A DNA stretch of 64,000 nucleotides from assembly GCA_035771175.1 (NCBI GenBank), contig CM069598.1, forward strand, positions 20,381,438-20,445,437. Reading direction: 5' to 3'. Made by a program: the position numbers and the translations under genes. Below, one piece after another: positions 11,342 through 22,413 of this stretch (positions within the stretch are counted from its first letter, which is position 1; each line of letters starts with the position of its first letter). This DNA is from Paratinospora sagittata. Its lineage: Eukaryota > Streptophyta > Magnoliopsida > Ranunculales > Menispermaceae. A model generated the notes under the pieces. That model was not told the origin of the DNA, did not search any database, and was given only the letters and a program-made list of their open reading frames with translations.

Positions 11342-12000
11342 AGCGTCCTGACGCATAATATCAACTTTGTCATTTTGTTCCTTAAGGGTGCTTATTATGT
11401 ATAAGCGTCCTACTGAACAATGAAGTGAGGGCGCTACTAACTCGTAAGCGTCCTGACTTTCTTTGCTACAGAAATGACTCAATTTTGAGGGCGCTATAGC
11501 ACAGTTAGCGTCCTGGTTACTTTTTAAATCAATTAAATGAATGAGGGCGCTACTTCCGGGTAAGCGTCCTACCTTTCAAAAATAAAACACGAGGGCGCTA
11601 CTACTAAGTAAGCATCCTAACATATTTAAAACATTTGAAGAACAGTGCTAAGTATGTTGAAGGACAATCAACGTCCTAAAAGTTATTTAGTTGGTTCCCA
11701 GAGATAAGGGCGCTCCTATCCAGGTAGCGTCTTGATAGTTTATTCATCTTATAACTATGAGCGTCCTCAAAGATAACATCTTTGAAGAACTTAGACTCTT
11801 AGAGATCTTTCAGCAAGCTGATTCATAATCAGCGTGCTAACAACTTCAAAGATTGATTCTAAGTGAGGCCGCTACTTACAAGTGAGCGTCCTGATGAATC
11901 AGTTTAATACAACCTTAAAAGTTATCATCGTCTTAATGAGTCATTAGCATCCTGACTTATCAAGTTCAGGAGAGCGTTGTTGAATCATTAGCGTCCTGAA
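11342..12000. repeat. Array of AGGGCGCT-N11-AGCGTCCT modules
   Basis: Eight modules place a GGGCGCT-type 8-mer exactly 11 nt before an AGCGTCCT-type 8-mer. They start near 11384, 11428, 11488, 11544, 11592, 11705, 11866 and 11970. Lone AGCGTCCT copies (for example 11342 and 11760) are interspersed. The two 8-mers are complementary over all 8 positions if one G-U wobble is allowed, so each module can fold as a short RNA hairpin. The array lies downstream of the TATA-like site of the LTR, in what would be transcribed R/U5. See findings. Confidence 0.85.
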
Positions 12001-12837
12001 AGACTCTTTAAAAACAGTTTTGACTCATGATTAAAAATTCAATAAATACGATTAAAAACTTGGTCAATTTAAAATCAAATCAAACATAGAAAATTAAATC
12101 ATTTGAAATACCTTAAAGTATATGTTTCAAAACATGCAATTTTGAAAAACGTATGCAAGTGATTTGTGCATGATTTTGAAAAATATTTGAGCAATATCGA
12201 TCAGAGAAAGATATACCCTAAATACTGTATATTTCTCATATTTCTCATAATCTTTAAATCCAATTCTTCATTATGAGATCTTCGATGTGAACTTCGTGCT
12301 TGAGTTGAATTTTGTGAATGTTGATCGAACGATGTAGTCTTGAAGCACTTGATCGAATCGTTCGTGTGGGGTGATCTTGAAATCATGATATGATCTTTGA
12401 GGTCCTTTGATTGAAACGATCTTGAACGTCTGATATGACCTTGAGTTCCTTGATCGAATCATTCTTTAGTTTTTTGTTTTCCTGAGGTGTTGAGATAAAT
12501 TCTTGATTGAATTTCGTTAGCACCGAAAATAATTTTGTTTGTAATCATTAAAATATACTTCATCACAGTATATTTAGGAACGTGCTAAGTGATAAATCGT
12601 TTAGGCCAACATTGGTTGGTTCATATGGCTTGGCATTCGTTCCTCTTAAGCGAGGTCGTGAGTTCGAAACTCTCCTCGTGTATGGAGCTACTATTTATTG
12701 GGAGACCTCTGCACCTTTGTGGTCCAACCCGGGTCGAATCCAAGTTGATTAGTCTCGCCGCAAAGTGGAGGAGGACACCACCTGGGCGGCGCACCGCAGT
12801 GAAACTAAAAAAATAAAAATAAAAATAGAATCTCTTT

Positions 12838-13638
12838 CAGTTATTTTAATGGAGCATAATGTCTAGATAGTTATAGGATCTCTCAGTTAATTAAATACTT
12901 AAAATAGTTTTTGTTTTGTTTGAAAATCATAATTTATCTCAAAACATGTTACAGATGAATGATGAAATTACAAAATTTCATATAACTTATAAGTTGAGCA
13001 ACATAATTAATTTACTTACACAAAATTTTAAAAAATATACTTAAATAAAAATAAAAAAAGATGATTGTATATCATCACAAATTAATGAAAAATATTAATT
13101 GATGATTTAGCACATTCACTAGTTTGTATTAATACAAATTTTTGTTTCTTATAAAAAAAAAGAAAAAAGGAAAGACCAACTGCCCCAAAGTCCCAAACGT
13201 AGGGCCCTGAAGATGATAATAATGTTGTACCATATGAAGTGAGAGCAAAATAAACTGAAAAGGTTGTGATCATCAATATGTCACGATCAAATTTGTTATA
13301 AGTACCCTAACAGAAGCAACCAAGCAACCAAGGCAGTTCTAAATCAACACATCCAAATATGCTTTTTTAACAATACAAGTCTGTACATATAATTAATCCA
13401 TGTTCTTCATAAAATTCGCCCAAAAAAAGATACTTCGTTTCTATAAAAAAAAAAGATAATCCGAAAATATCCTAAGTTTACACTAAATAACAAATTAAAG
13501 CTATTAAGTTACAGAATTACACTAAGCAATTCAAGCTAGTACATGATTGAAACAAGAAACATCTCATAACAGGGCAAACAATATCCCCTTCGTGCTATCG
13601 ACCAAACTCTCCCTCTTATGATCTTTCTCTCTTTGCTC
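12838..13638. other. AT-rich non-coding stretch
   Basis: No supported gene, repeat boundary or RNA. The first bases continue the host sequence interrupted by the SINE target site. Confidence 0.6.
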
Positions 13639-14145
13639 CAGGGGTATCGACGGTCCGGTTTAGATCGATTTAATGCTCAAACATAAACCAAATAAAAAAT
13701 AATCAGTTTCGGTTCGGTTTAGCTTAATCGGTTTATTCCGAATTACCAAATCAAACTGAACCAAACCTTCGGATTAGGTTGATCGATTTAAAGTTTTACA
13801 TATACATACATTAAATAAATTAAAATAATTAATTATACATGTATGTATATAAAGTAATTTTAACTTTTTAATGCATATTTTAAAAACTTAAAACTATCTT
13901 TGCTATTTAAAGATGATTATATAATTTTTTAATGAGAATATTTATATTATAAAAGAATCATAGATATTAAAATTAAATATTAATAGTTTTAATTTTAGAA
14001 TCGGTTCGGTTCGGTTTAGATCGGTTTTCAAAGTCTTAAACCATAATTTAAACTAAACCTATCGATTTATACTTTTTTCAAACTTAAACCAAACCGAACT
14101 TATCGGTTCGATTTTGCGATTTGAACCAATTCATTAACACTCCTG
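13639..14145. mobile_element. Non-autonomous hAT element (507 bp)
   Basis: Starts CAGGGGTATCGACGG and ends CATTAACACTCCTG, so the ends are CAGG(G/A)GT inverted. The 8-bp flanks CTTTGCTC (13631-13638) and CTTCGCCC (14146-14153) match at 6/8, as expected for an old hAT duplication. The interior is AT-rich with several CGGTTCGGTTT / AAACCGAAC motifs near both ends. No transposase ORF. Confidence 0.75.
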
Positions 14146-14960
14146 CTTCGCCCTACATCCGTAATTATCCCTTCATGTCGCCTGTCTGGCTTCACCTCTT
14201 TTAGTTACTCCCCTTTTAGCTATTCTTTTGATCCTGATCCCTTTTAGATTACATAACAAAGCAAGAAGAGAGAATTTTTTTAAAATAAATGAGTTTCTAT
14301 ATGTATACGAAATTGCTTTTACCCACTTGAGAAATATTCCTTTGATCCGTAACTGCTTCCATTATATAATTCATTTTTATGAAAATGAACCGTGTTGGGC
14401 AAACACGGTTTGATTACTTGATTTATTCGTATGAAAATATCTATTACTATGGTATTTTTTTAAAGAAGTTCGAAAAAAAAGTTGGAGAAGTGTATGCGAT
14501 TGGCCATTTGGTTGGAACTAATAATGGAATATTCAACTGATTTAGTGACGGCACTGGAAAATATATCTTGTTTTTTTTTGGTTTTGTAATGTATTTTCTT
14601 TGACTAAAAAAAAAAAAACACTGATAACTAGTTGAATCTAGAAAGTATTCTTATTCTTCCCCTTCTCTCTTTCAACACAAGGAGACCGAAAAGGAATCTT
14701 GGTCCGGCCAAAAAAATAAGAAGTAATATAATGTTATACCACAAAAAGCAAACTTGCGTTTCAAGAAGGACTTAAACTCGGTTCCAACTTAAATATTTAG
14801 GAAATTGAAAATTATACCACTTCAGCACTAGATCAGGATGCCTAGAGAGCAAAGAATAAGAGTTTCTTTTTCTTCTTCTTCTTGTTCTTTTTTTTTTTCT
14901 AATTTCACAAGCTATTGTTAATGTTGCAGTGATGTGGCAACTGCTACATCATGAAGCTTA
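14146..14960. other. Non-coding stretch with a paralogous empty-site copy
   Basis: 14478-14545 repeats the sequence flanking the solo LTR at 8050-9439 (ttggagaagtgt ... 'ggaactaataatggaatatt' ... aactgat) without the insertion. A short ORF at 14228-14413 has no recognisable features. The rest is AT-rich, with T-runs at 14571-14580 and 14890-14900. Confidence 0.6.
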
Positions 14961-15167
14961 GGCCCGTTTGGTTCGTAATTCGAATACAATTTTTTGTATT
15001 TAAAAATTCAAAAACATCAAAACTTGTTTCGTTCAAAAGATTTCGAAAACAGATTTTTATTTTTTATTAAGGAAACAGGTTGTTTTCAAAAAATAATAAA
15101 AAATTATTTTTCAAGTTTCTATTTTTGGATTGTATTCTTATTTTTGAATTACGAACCAAACACAGCC
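14961..15167. mobile_element. Tourist-like (PIF/Harbinger-type) MITE, 207 bp
   Basis: Starts GGCCCGTTTGGTTCGTAATT and ends with its near inverse (aattacgaaccaaacacagcc). Terminal inversions are about 20 bp and TTA target duplications lie at 14958-14960 and 15168-15170. The interior is AT-rich and its 61-codon ORF is not a gene. The GGNC..GTTTGGTT end plus TTA duplication is the Tourist signature. Confidence 0.85.
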
Positions 15168-15432
15168 TTAAGCCTTTAACATTTTTCATTTTTCTATTTG
15201 TATTTAGGGTTGTTGATGTAGCCAAGTCTAGGGGTGAAATACCAACCTAATCACTTAATCGGGTAATGTACTGTATAACTCGAACTTTAACCCGACCATA
15301 AAGAAAAATGAGACCACCCAATCGACAAACTAAAGGGTCGGGTTAGTCTGGAATTACCCAACTCCTCTTTAAAATTCACCCCCGAGTTAAGAATAATTAA
15401 TGAGCATTTTAGCTGGCAGTGGATAAATGACA

Positions 15433-15485
15433 TTATAAAAGGTGGTTGCTAAATCCATCCGCTATTTACTCTCTCTCCACCCATC
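15433..15485. repeat. Left arm of a long-range inverted repeat (partner 24845-24897)
   Basis: About 50 bp around 'taaatccatccgctatttac' and 'tctctctccaccc' match the reverse complement of 24845-24897 at roughly 85%. The arms lie 9.4 kb apart and enclose the inverted-repeat element, the older LTR and the gypsy insertion. Either they are ends of one old transposon or two copies of one short element in opposite orientation. Confidence 0.5.
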
Positions 15486-15842
15486 TACTCTCTCTTAACC
15501 CATCCTAAAATTTAAAATCAATTAAATACTCTCTCTACCCACTTATATTCTCATTTTCCCCCACATTTTCCAACCTCTCATCTTCTTCTCTTTTCTTCTT
15601 CTTTCATTCCTCATTTCTTGTAATTTTTCAACTATTCAACAATTTAGAACAACATTTCAAGGGTTACTTAGCAACAAAGTAACGAGATCTTACGATAAAA
15701 TCAGGAGATTTCGTCATTTGAAAGTGTTATACACAAATCGGTATACGAAAAAGACTGGATCTTGAATTTGTAAGTAAAACACAACTTTTACAAGTTATAA
15801 GTTGATTTTTTTTGTGTTATTTGTAGATTTGTACCATATTTG

Positions 15843-17185
15843 TCAAAAAATACCAAAAATCAAAGAAAAACAAGATGAAAAATGGGTTTCGAAACCTATT
15901 TTCCACTTCAAAAATGACATGTTCGACCGACCAAGGCCGAACAGATCCCATCTGTTCAACCTTGGCGGACTGAATAGAATGTATCTGTTTAGCCAAACCT
16001 GCCCTACACAGAATGATTCTGTTTGGCTGGCTAACAAATGGGACTTGTCCGACTCCGGTTGGGCGGACAGGGGCTTTTTTTGTTTTTTCTCATTATTTAC
16101 AATAATTTATTGTAATAACATGTTTTTTGTGTTTTCTTATTTAGATATACCGCCAAGACGAAGGAGAAGCGATGTCCCTACTACCAAGGAGCAAAGCTCC
16201 CAAAGAACTCGGCCAACGACTTCCACAAGAAAAAGACGTTTGATTCAAAATGAATTACCACCACCCGTCATAAATGAAGACGAACGAAAGGAGGCGGAGG
16301 AAGAGGATCCTAGTTGCCTGTTTTGAATATGGAGAATCCTTGGCAACTCAATCAATAAATTTTGATCAAGAGATGTTTGATTATGGGTTCGAAGAAGACA
16401 AACATAAAAGATGGTGTATAAAGTTTTATTTTTTGATAATGAGTGCATGGAAGAAAAAAAAAACAATGTCATTGAGTATCAATTTGATGAACATGTACAT
16501 CAAGATCAATGTAATAGATTAAGTACAAACTCTTTTTTGACAATCAAAATTTTTCTTTTTAATCATCAATTGTTTTCACTTGTTACATTAGGAACAATTC
16601 TAGTAAAATGTAGAATACGATCTAAATATGGAGTCTCCCAACCCTTAGCACACGACAGATGGAACTTGGCCCAATTGGCAGCAACAAGTGGCAGAGGTCT
16701 AGTTGGGCCTAAAATAACCTACCATTCGCACTCTGAATCTAAGCTTTAAATGACGATAACACGCAAAGTCATTTTTTCGGTCAACCTCCCTAGTCCAAGC
16801 AATCAATTTATTTCTACTTTTAACTATGAAATCAATTGTGAATTCATCAGTGTAGTCCCTTATATTCTCAGAGCCATCATGATAAATTACAAGTCAAAAT
16901 TAGTATTAAATGCATATTTAAATAAAAAAATACAAAAAAATGTAATTAATAAAAAAATAAAAAATATCCAAAAATGATCTATGCAGTCGGGGCCTACCGG
17001 ACAGACCTATTTTGTCCTGCCGACCAGGACTGGACAAACCTAGTCCGTCTGGTCTTGGACAGCTGGACATAATAGGTTTGTCCGGTTGACTTTGACCAAA
17101 CAAATCGTTTGGGGGTGTCGAAAGTGAATTTTGAAACCCATTTTCGATACTATTTTCTTCAATTTATGGGTATTTTTTGATAAAA
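15843..17185. mobile_element. Inverted-repeat, hairpin-rich element
   Basis: The left arm 15843-15930 ('tgtcaaaaaatacc' ... 'aaaatgggtttcgaaacc' ...) matches the reverse complement of 17100-17185. Just inside each arm is GC-richer hairpin sequence. At 15931-15965, 16-bp arms (CCAAGGCCGAACAGAT and its near inverse) enclose a 3-nt loop. At 16996-17086, 22-bp arms with two mismatches enclose a further imperfect inversion. The spacer holds an ORF segment after a tttag acceptor-like site at 16143 (RRRRSDVPTTKEQSSQRTRP...), basic and then acidic. That could be a decayed exon of a transposon protein. Class is undetermined (foldback or Mutator-like). Confidence 0.55.
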
Positions 17186-18238
17186 AAATAAGTCTACAAA
17201 ACTAATAGACGTGCCACAGGGCGAGAATGATAAGTAGGTTTTTAGGTGTGTTATATGTCATAGTTTCAGTTGATTATATTTTGGTTTTTGCATTTATGTG
17301 TCATTTTATGTGAATGTTTTGATAGTTTTTACAATTGGTTTATGTTTGATTTTGTAGGTTTTAAAGTTGTCTTCAAGTGATATAAAAATGGTGAACAACT
17401 GGTCAAGCCTTAGAAGGTAGAAACAAAAGCAATACAATGGCATAAAGTGGAGAAAATGACTAGAAAAGAAAGAAGAAAACCAAAAATCCAGCAAGTTGGG
17501 CGCCGTAGCGCTCGAGCACCAGCACTGCAGCACTGGTGGTGATGGAGTTAAATAAAAAACCAGCAAGGAGGGCTCTTCAGTGCCTAAGTTGAGTGTTGCA
17601 TCGCCCGCGCTCACAGTGTTGGTGCTTGAGTAGGATTTTTTTCCTATTTCGAGTTTGTTTCTTCACCAACTTTTTCCCACCTATAAATACATCAAAAGGG
17701 AAGGTTTTAAGGGAGAAATCCATTGAGAGAAAAAGACAAGAAGGTGCAAGAGGAAGGTAAACATTTCGGAAAGCGCGAAAAAGTTGATTCAAGGATTGAA
17801 GGATTCATTGCAAGATTTTATTTTTTGTCATTTTCTCTCTTGTATTTATATTTATTTCTTTCAATTATGTCAACTCTATGGATTTTGAGTTTTCATATTT
17901 TGATTATGGGGTAGATTTGGTTTATAGGGTTGCAATTGAGATTTACATGTAGCTTGGATTTGAATTTGAATTTTTGATGTTAATTAGTTAATTTTGAGTT
18001 ATTTGCTTTAATCTATGCTTATTGCTTCTAGTTAATTGCCCATTGATTAGATTGATTTGTTAAACTTAGATGAACTTGAGACAGAGACTCTAGATTTAAA
18101 ACTTGATTAAAGTGACGTATGATCAAAAGGTGGAAGTCATGAATTCATGTAAGATAGGAATATACTTGCATGACATATGTAACCATTAAAAGAGTAAAAA
18201 CTTAATAAATGTTGTTTTAATTCAAATCACATAGGAAT

Positions 18239-19222
18239 TGTACTACCCTAGGTTTTCACAAAAAAAAAAAAAAAAATTGTTCGGGCAGACGGCCCGGACG
18301 TTTAGGCGCCAAATTCTCAATATAAACAACCCTTCCCCTCTTCATTTCTCACACCAAAATCACTTCTCCTTGTGATTTTCCTTCTCTTTTTCTCTCATTT
18401 TGAGTTTTTGTCTTCTCTTTTGAGACTCTCTTTCCGAGACTCTCTGTGCGGTGCAACGCGGTTCTGCTCAAGGGAAGGCGCCAGTTCTGAAAGGAGTTTT
18501 TATCTGAAGGTGAGGAACGAAACATAGGTTTGCGTGTCTTATAACTTTTATTAAAGTTTACATTCATTTATCATTATGTCTACTATTCATTTACACTGCA
18601 TTATTTTGTATAATGTTCATATTGTCATACTTATGCCTGTATAATTGGAGTTCATGTATTACACTATTGTTATGTCGGATTAGTGGTCAATCTAGCTCAA
18701 CCAGACTCAGTCTTGTCTTCAATAACTTTAAATAGTGAATGAGAGGCAGCGTGCTGCTCTAGACGATTGGTATTTAAGTAGACCTCGTGTCTCACCTCTC
18801 AACTGGAGACTGATCTGGTTGATCTTATTTGAAAGCTATCAGCTTATACAAGTAAAACTGAATGTCATAACCTTGCATGTAGTGATACCGACCCTGATAA
18901 GGATCACTAGACGTTGCCAAATCCTGTCTAAATGTTAAGTAAAGACCAGACCAGTTCATGCATTGGCATCATACATAGCATCACCTAGGGACGTATGTGG
19001 TTTATGATTCATAGAATAGTTAGAAGCGATGCTCGCTATTTATTATATTTCTCTGGAGAGGGACGTACAATGAGAACCTGACTACTCTGGGGAGGGACAT
19101 CTGTACGTGAATCCAGAGCGTCGTTCCTGAGAAGGGATGTACAATGAGAACTCGGCTACTCCTGGGAAGGGACATCTGTACGTGAACTCAGGCGATGTAC
19201 AGTCATCAAACCAATACGAGAC
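18239..19222 (+). repeat. 5' LTR, truncated at its 3' end
   Basis: Matches the 3' LTR up to the point 'ccaatacgagac' (19211-19222), where the 3' LTR continues 'ggtgtcatac' but this copy jumps into pol. About 400 bp of LTR, the primer site, gag and most of the protease were removed in one deletion. It contains sub-repeats of about 80 bp (19060-19200). Confidence 0.88.
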
Positions 19223-22200
19223 ATTAAAGACTTCGACATCATCCTCGGCATGGATTGGCTCGCACCACTGAATGCAAATATCGATTGTATGAAGAAGCAA
19301 GTTCAGTTAACCTTGCTCACGGGGGAGTTTGTCAAGATTCAGGGAACAAGGAAATGGATACAAAACTCGACTGCTGCACTTCTCAAGGCATAGCTTCGAG
19401 CTCTATCCCTTGGTGATGAAAATGAATCACCAGCATTGTACCCTCTAGAAGTACACGGTGTCCCGGTAATATCTGAATTCCCAACAGTTTTTCTAAATGA
19501 CCTTTCTGGTCTACCTCTAGTTAGGGAATTCGATTTTGAAATCAATCTCATACCTGGAACCGGGCCTATCTCAATTCCACCATACAGAATGTCAAATGTC
19601 AAGCTAGTCGAATTGGACAAACAACTGAAGGAATTAGAGAGTAATGGCTTCATCAGAAAAAGTTCATCACCCTGGGGCGCTCCAGTTTTGTTTGTTCGCA
19701 AAAAAGATGGTTCGTTACGACTTTGCATCGACTATCGCAAGTTGAATAACGTCACCATTAAGAACAGATACCCGTTGCCCAGGATCGATGACTTGTTCGA
19801 CCAACTTAGAGATGCCAACTCCGGATCCGAGAGTCGGACATTACCAAGACGACATTCAGAACTCGGTACGGTCACTACGAGTTCTTGGTCATGCCGTTCG
19901 GTCTAACAAATGCACCTGCTGCATTCATGGATTTGATGAACCGCATCTTTAGGTTATACTTAGACCAATTTGTAGTGGTTTTTGTGGACGATATCTTGAT
20001 ATATTCCTCAACCGAAGAAGACCATAAGATACATTTGAAGATAGTCCTCCAGACCTTGAAAAGCCACCAGTTGTATGCAAAGTTGAGTAAGTGCGAATTT
20101 TGGGCAAAGCGAGTTCAATTCCTAGGCCATGTGGTTTCAGGCAATGGCATTGAGGTGGATCCTTCTAAGGTTGAAGCGGTTTTAAACTGGAAGCAACCTG
20201 CCACTGTTACTCAGATTAGGAGTTTTCTTGGTTTGGTTGGCTATTACAGACGCTTCATCAAGGACTTCTCAAAGATTGCTTAACCTATGACCAAGCTCAC
20301 TCGGAAAGACGTGCGATTCATCTGGAATCCCACTTGTGAAACATCATTTCAGGAATTGAAGAAGCGCCTCACGACGGCACCAGTACTCATCACTCCAAGA
20401 AATGCACTTGGATTTTCACTATACACTGACGCCTCTCTCCAAGGCTTAGGTGTTGTACTAATGCAATAAGGACAAGTTGTCGCATATGCCTCGAGGCAAC
20501 TGAAGATTCATGAGGGCAATTACCCAACACATGACTTAGAACTTGCAGCTGTCGTATTTGCACTGAAGTTATGCCGTCATTACCTATACGGTGAACGGTT
20601 TGAGGTCTTCTCGAATCACAAGAGTCTTAAGTACATCTACACCCAAAGAGACCTAAACCTCCGCCAAAGACGATGGTTGGAGTTCTTGAAAGATTATGAC
20701 TTTCAACTCCAGTACCATCCCGGTAAGGCCAATGTTGTTGCTGATGCCCTGAGTAGAAAATCTTATGTTGCTTGCACTCTTAACTTCAAAATGGGAAAGT
20801 TGGCTAAAGAGATGGAGAATTTTAGCCTACAACTGATCGAGGAGGGAGCAAGATCACGACTTTCTCAATTGTCAGCCAACTCTGAGCTGGTTCGAAAGAT
20901 TTCAGTAGCTCAAGCCAACGACCCTATCTTAATGGAGAAATGTGAACTTCTACTCAGCGGACATGACCTTCCTCACTGGTAGGTCTCTGAAGACGGGGCC
21001 GTTTTCTATAAAAAGCGTCTCTGTCTACCGAACGATCCTGAGGTTCGAAAAGAAGTGCTCACTAAAATGCACTATTCGAGGTTCGCTATGCATCCTGGGG
21101 GTGACAAGATGTACAAGGATGTCAAGTGACAATTCTGGTTTTCTGGAATGAAGAAGGCGATTGCACACTTCGTTGCTCAATGTCTCGTTTGCCAGCAAGT
21201 TAAGGCAGAACGAAGACTTCCCTCTGGACTTTTCCAACCGTTACCTATTGGAGAATTGAAGTGGGAGAACATTGCAATAGATTTTGTTACGGGCTTGCCT
21301 CGAAATAATAAAAGGCAAGATGTTATTTGGGTTATCATTGACAGACTTACAAAGTCTACACACTTTTTGCCAATAAAGTTCACGGATAACCCCGCCAAAC
21401 TCGCTGAACTATATGAAAGAGAAATCGTACGCCTCCATGGCATACCACTCACGATCGTTTTTGATCGAGACTCTCGATTCACATCAAAGTTTTGGCAAAG
21501 CTTCCAGAGTAGAATGGGCTTTAAGATCACCATGAGCACAACCTTTCACCCTTAGACTGATGGACAGTCAGAGCGTCTTATCCAAATCTTGGAAGAAATG
21601 TTACGGTGTTGCATTTTGGACTTTAATGACGCATGGGAAAAGTACTTACATTTAGCTGAGTTTGCATACAACAACAACTACCAAACTAGTATCGGCATGG
21701 CACCGTACGAGGCTCTCTATGGTCGCCCTTGCAGATATCCGGTGTGCTAGTTAGATATGGCAGATCGACCACAGTTGGACCTTGAACTAGTTCAAGAGAC
21801 TTTTGAGAGGATTACACTAGTAAAGGAACGACTCGTGTTGCACAAAGTCGACAGAAGAGCAATGCTGACAAGCAGAGACTGCCTCTAGAATTTGATAAGG
21901 GGGACTTGGTTTTTCTAAAAGTTCAGCCCACAATAGGTGTCAAACGCTCTGGGATCAAAGGAAGCTCTCCCTACGGTATATCGGTCCATTTCAGATCATT
22001 GAACGTATTGGCAAACTTGCTTATCGTCTGTCCCTTCCATTGTCCATGTCTAAGGTTCATGACATTTTTCACGTATCCATGCTTCAAAAGTATCGTCCTG
22101 ATCCTTCGCATATTATCCTCTAGTTGAGGTTCGGGTTGAGGAAGGAAATAGGTATCAAGAGAGAGCGATACAGATTTTGGATAGAAAAACTCAAGAACTA

Positions 22201-22323
22201 AGGCGACGTAGCAAACCACTTGTGAAGGTACTCTGGGATCACCACGGAGTAAAGGAAGCAACATGGGAACTAGAAGCAACAATTAAACAGAAATACCCTG
22301 AATTGTTTTCTAGTAATAACTGA
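19223..22323 (+). pseudogene. Ty3/gypsy pol remnant: protease end, RT, RNase H, integrase, chromodomain-like
   Basis: It begins with DFDIILGMDWL of the protease C-terminus. RT follows ([11 protein letters not shown] near 19730, [13 protein letters not shown] near 19900, [10 protein letters not shown] near 19985). A deletion at about 19815-19825 removes the segment that carries the first catalytic Asp (normally KIDLRSGYHQ) and shifts frame. RNase H keeps YTDAS and ELAAVV but has SNHKSL where Asp is usual. Integrase keeps the HHCC finger (MHPGG, CLVC) and the D, D, E positions (AIDFVTG, FDRDSRF, TDGQSER). A chromodomain-like end (VKVLWDHHGVKEATWELEA) closes at 22323. In-frame stops at 20281, 20467, 20980, 21127 and 21553 among others confirm it is dead. 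Confidence 0.92.
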
Positions 22324-22413
22324 TGATGTGATCCATGGTACTATTTCACTTATTAATAAAATGATGGAACTTTGTTTACAAATATCTTAATACATCGTTT
22401 CACTTGAATAACT

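Larger units (their letters stand above)
9550..12611 (+). mobile_element. 3.06 kb solo LTR-type element inside a SINE
   Basis: Ends are TGTTGG (9550-9555) and CCAACA (12606-12611), a perfect 6-bp terminal inversion. A 5-bp target duplication TTGGT lies at 9545-9549 and 12612-12616. It begins 'tacacccaagaaggggggtg' just inside the end. A minisatellite (about 9800-10235), a microsatellite (10594-10663), a TATA-like ggtatttatagac near 11036 and the spaced 8-mer array (11342-12000) follow. From about 12250 to 12470 there is a GATC-rich degenerate repeat. No pol sequence is present and the ends are not themselves repeated internally, so a solo LTR of unusual length fits best; a non-autonomous element is the alternative. 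Confidence 0.8.
9537..12823 (+). mobile_element. tRNA-derived SINE split by an LTR insertion
   Basis: The SINE consists of 9537-9549 plus 12617-12823. It has an A-box-like 'ggcttggcattcg' region and a clear B box (gagttcgaaactc), and ends in an A-rich tail (aaaaaaataaaaataaaaat). The host duplication is AATAGAATCTCTTT at 9523-9536 and 12824-12837, 14 bp and perfect. The interruption is the LTR 9550-12611. An ORF of 75 codons across the SINE body is not a gene. Confidence 0.85.

Noticed and set aside
11342..12000. CRISPR-like appearance of regularly spaced short repeats
   Set aside because: The host is a plant, the repeats are only 8 nt in alternating orientation, and the array sits in an LTR-type element.
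12617..12680. tRNA-like pol III boxes as a tRNA gene
   Set aside because: There is no cloverleaf with acceptor stem, and the sequence ends in an A-rich tail flanked by target duplications; it is a SINE.
15802..16326. 174-codon ORF as a host gene
   Set aside because: Its first two thirds lie in the hairpin arm of the inverted-repeat element; only the part after 16143 looks like possible exon sequence.
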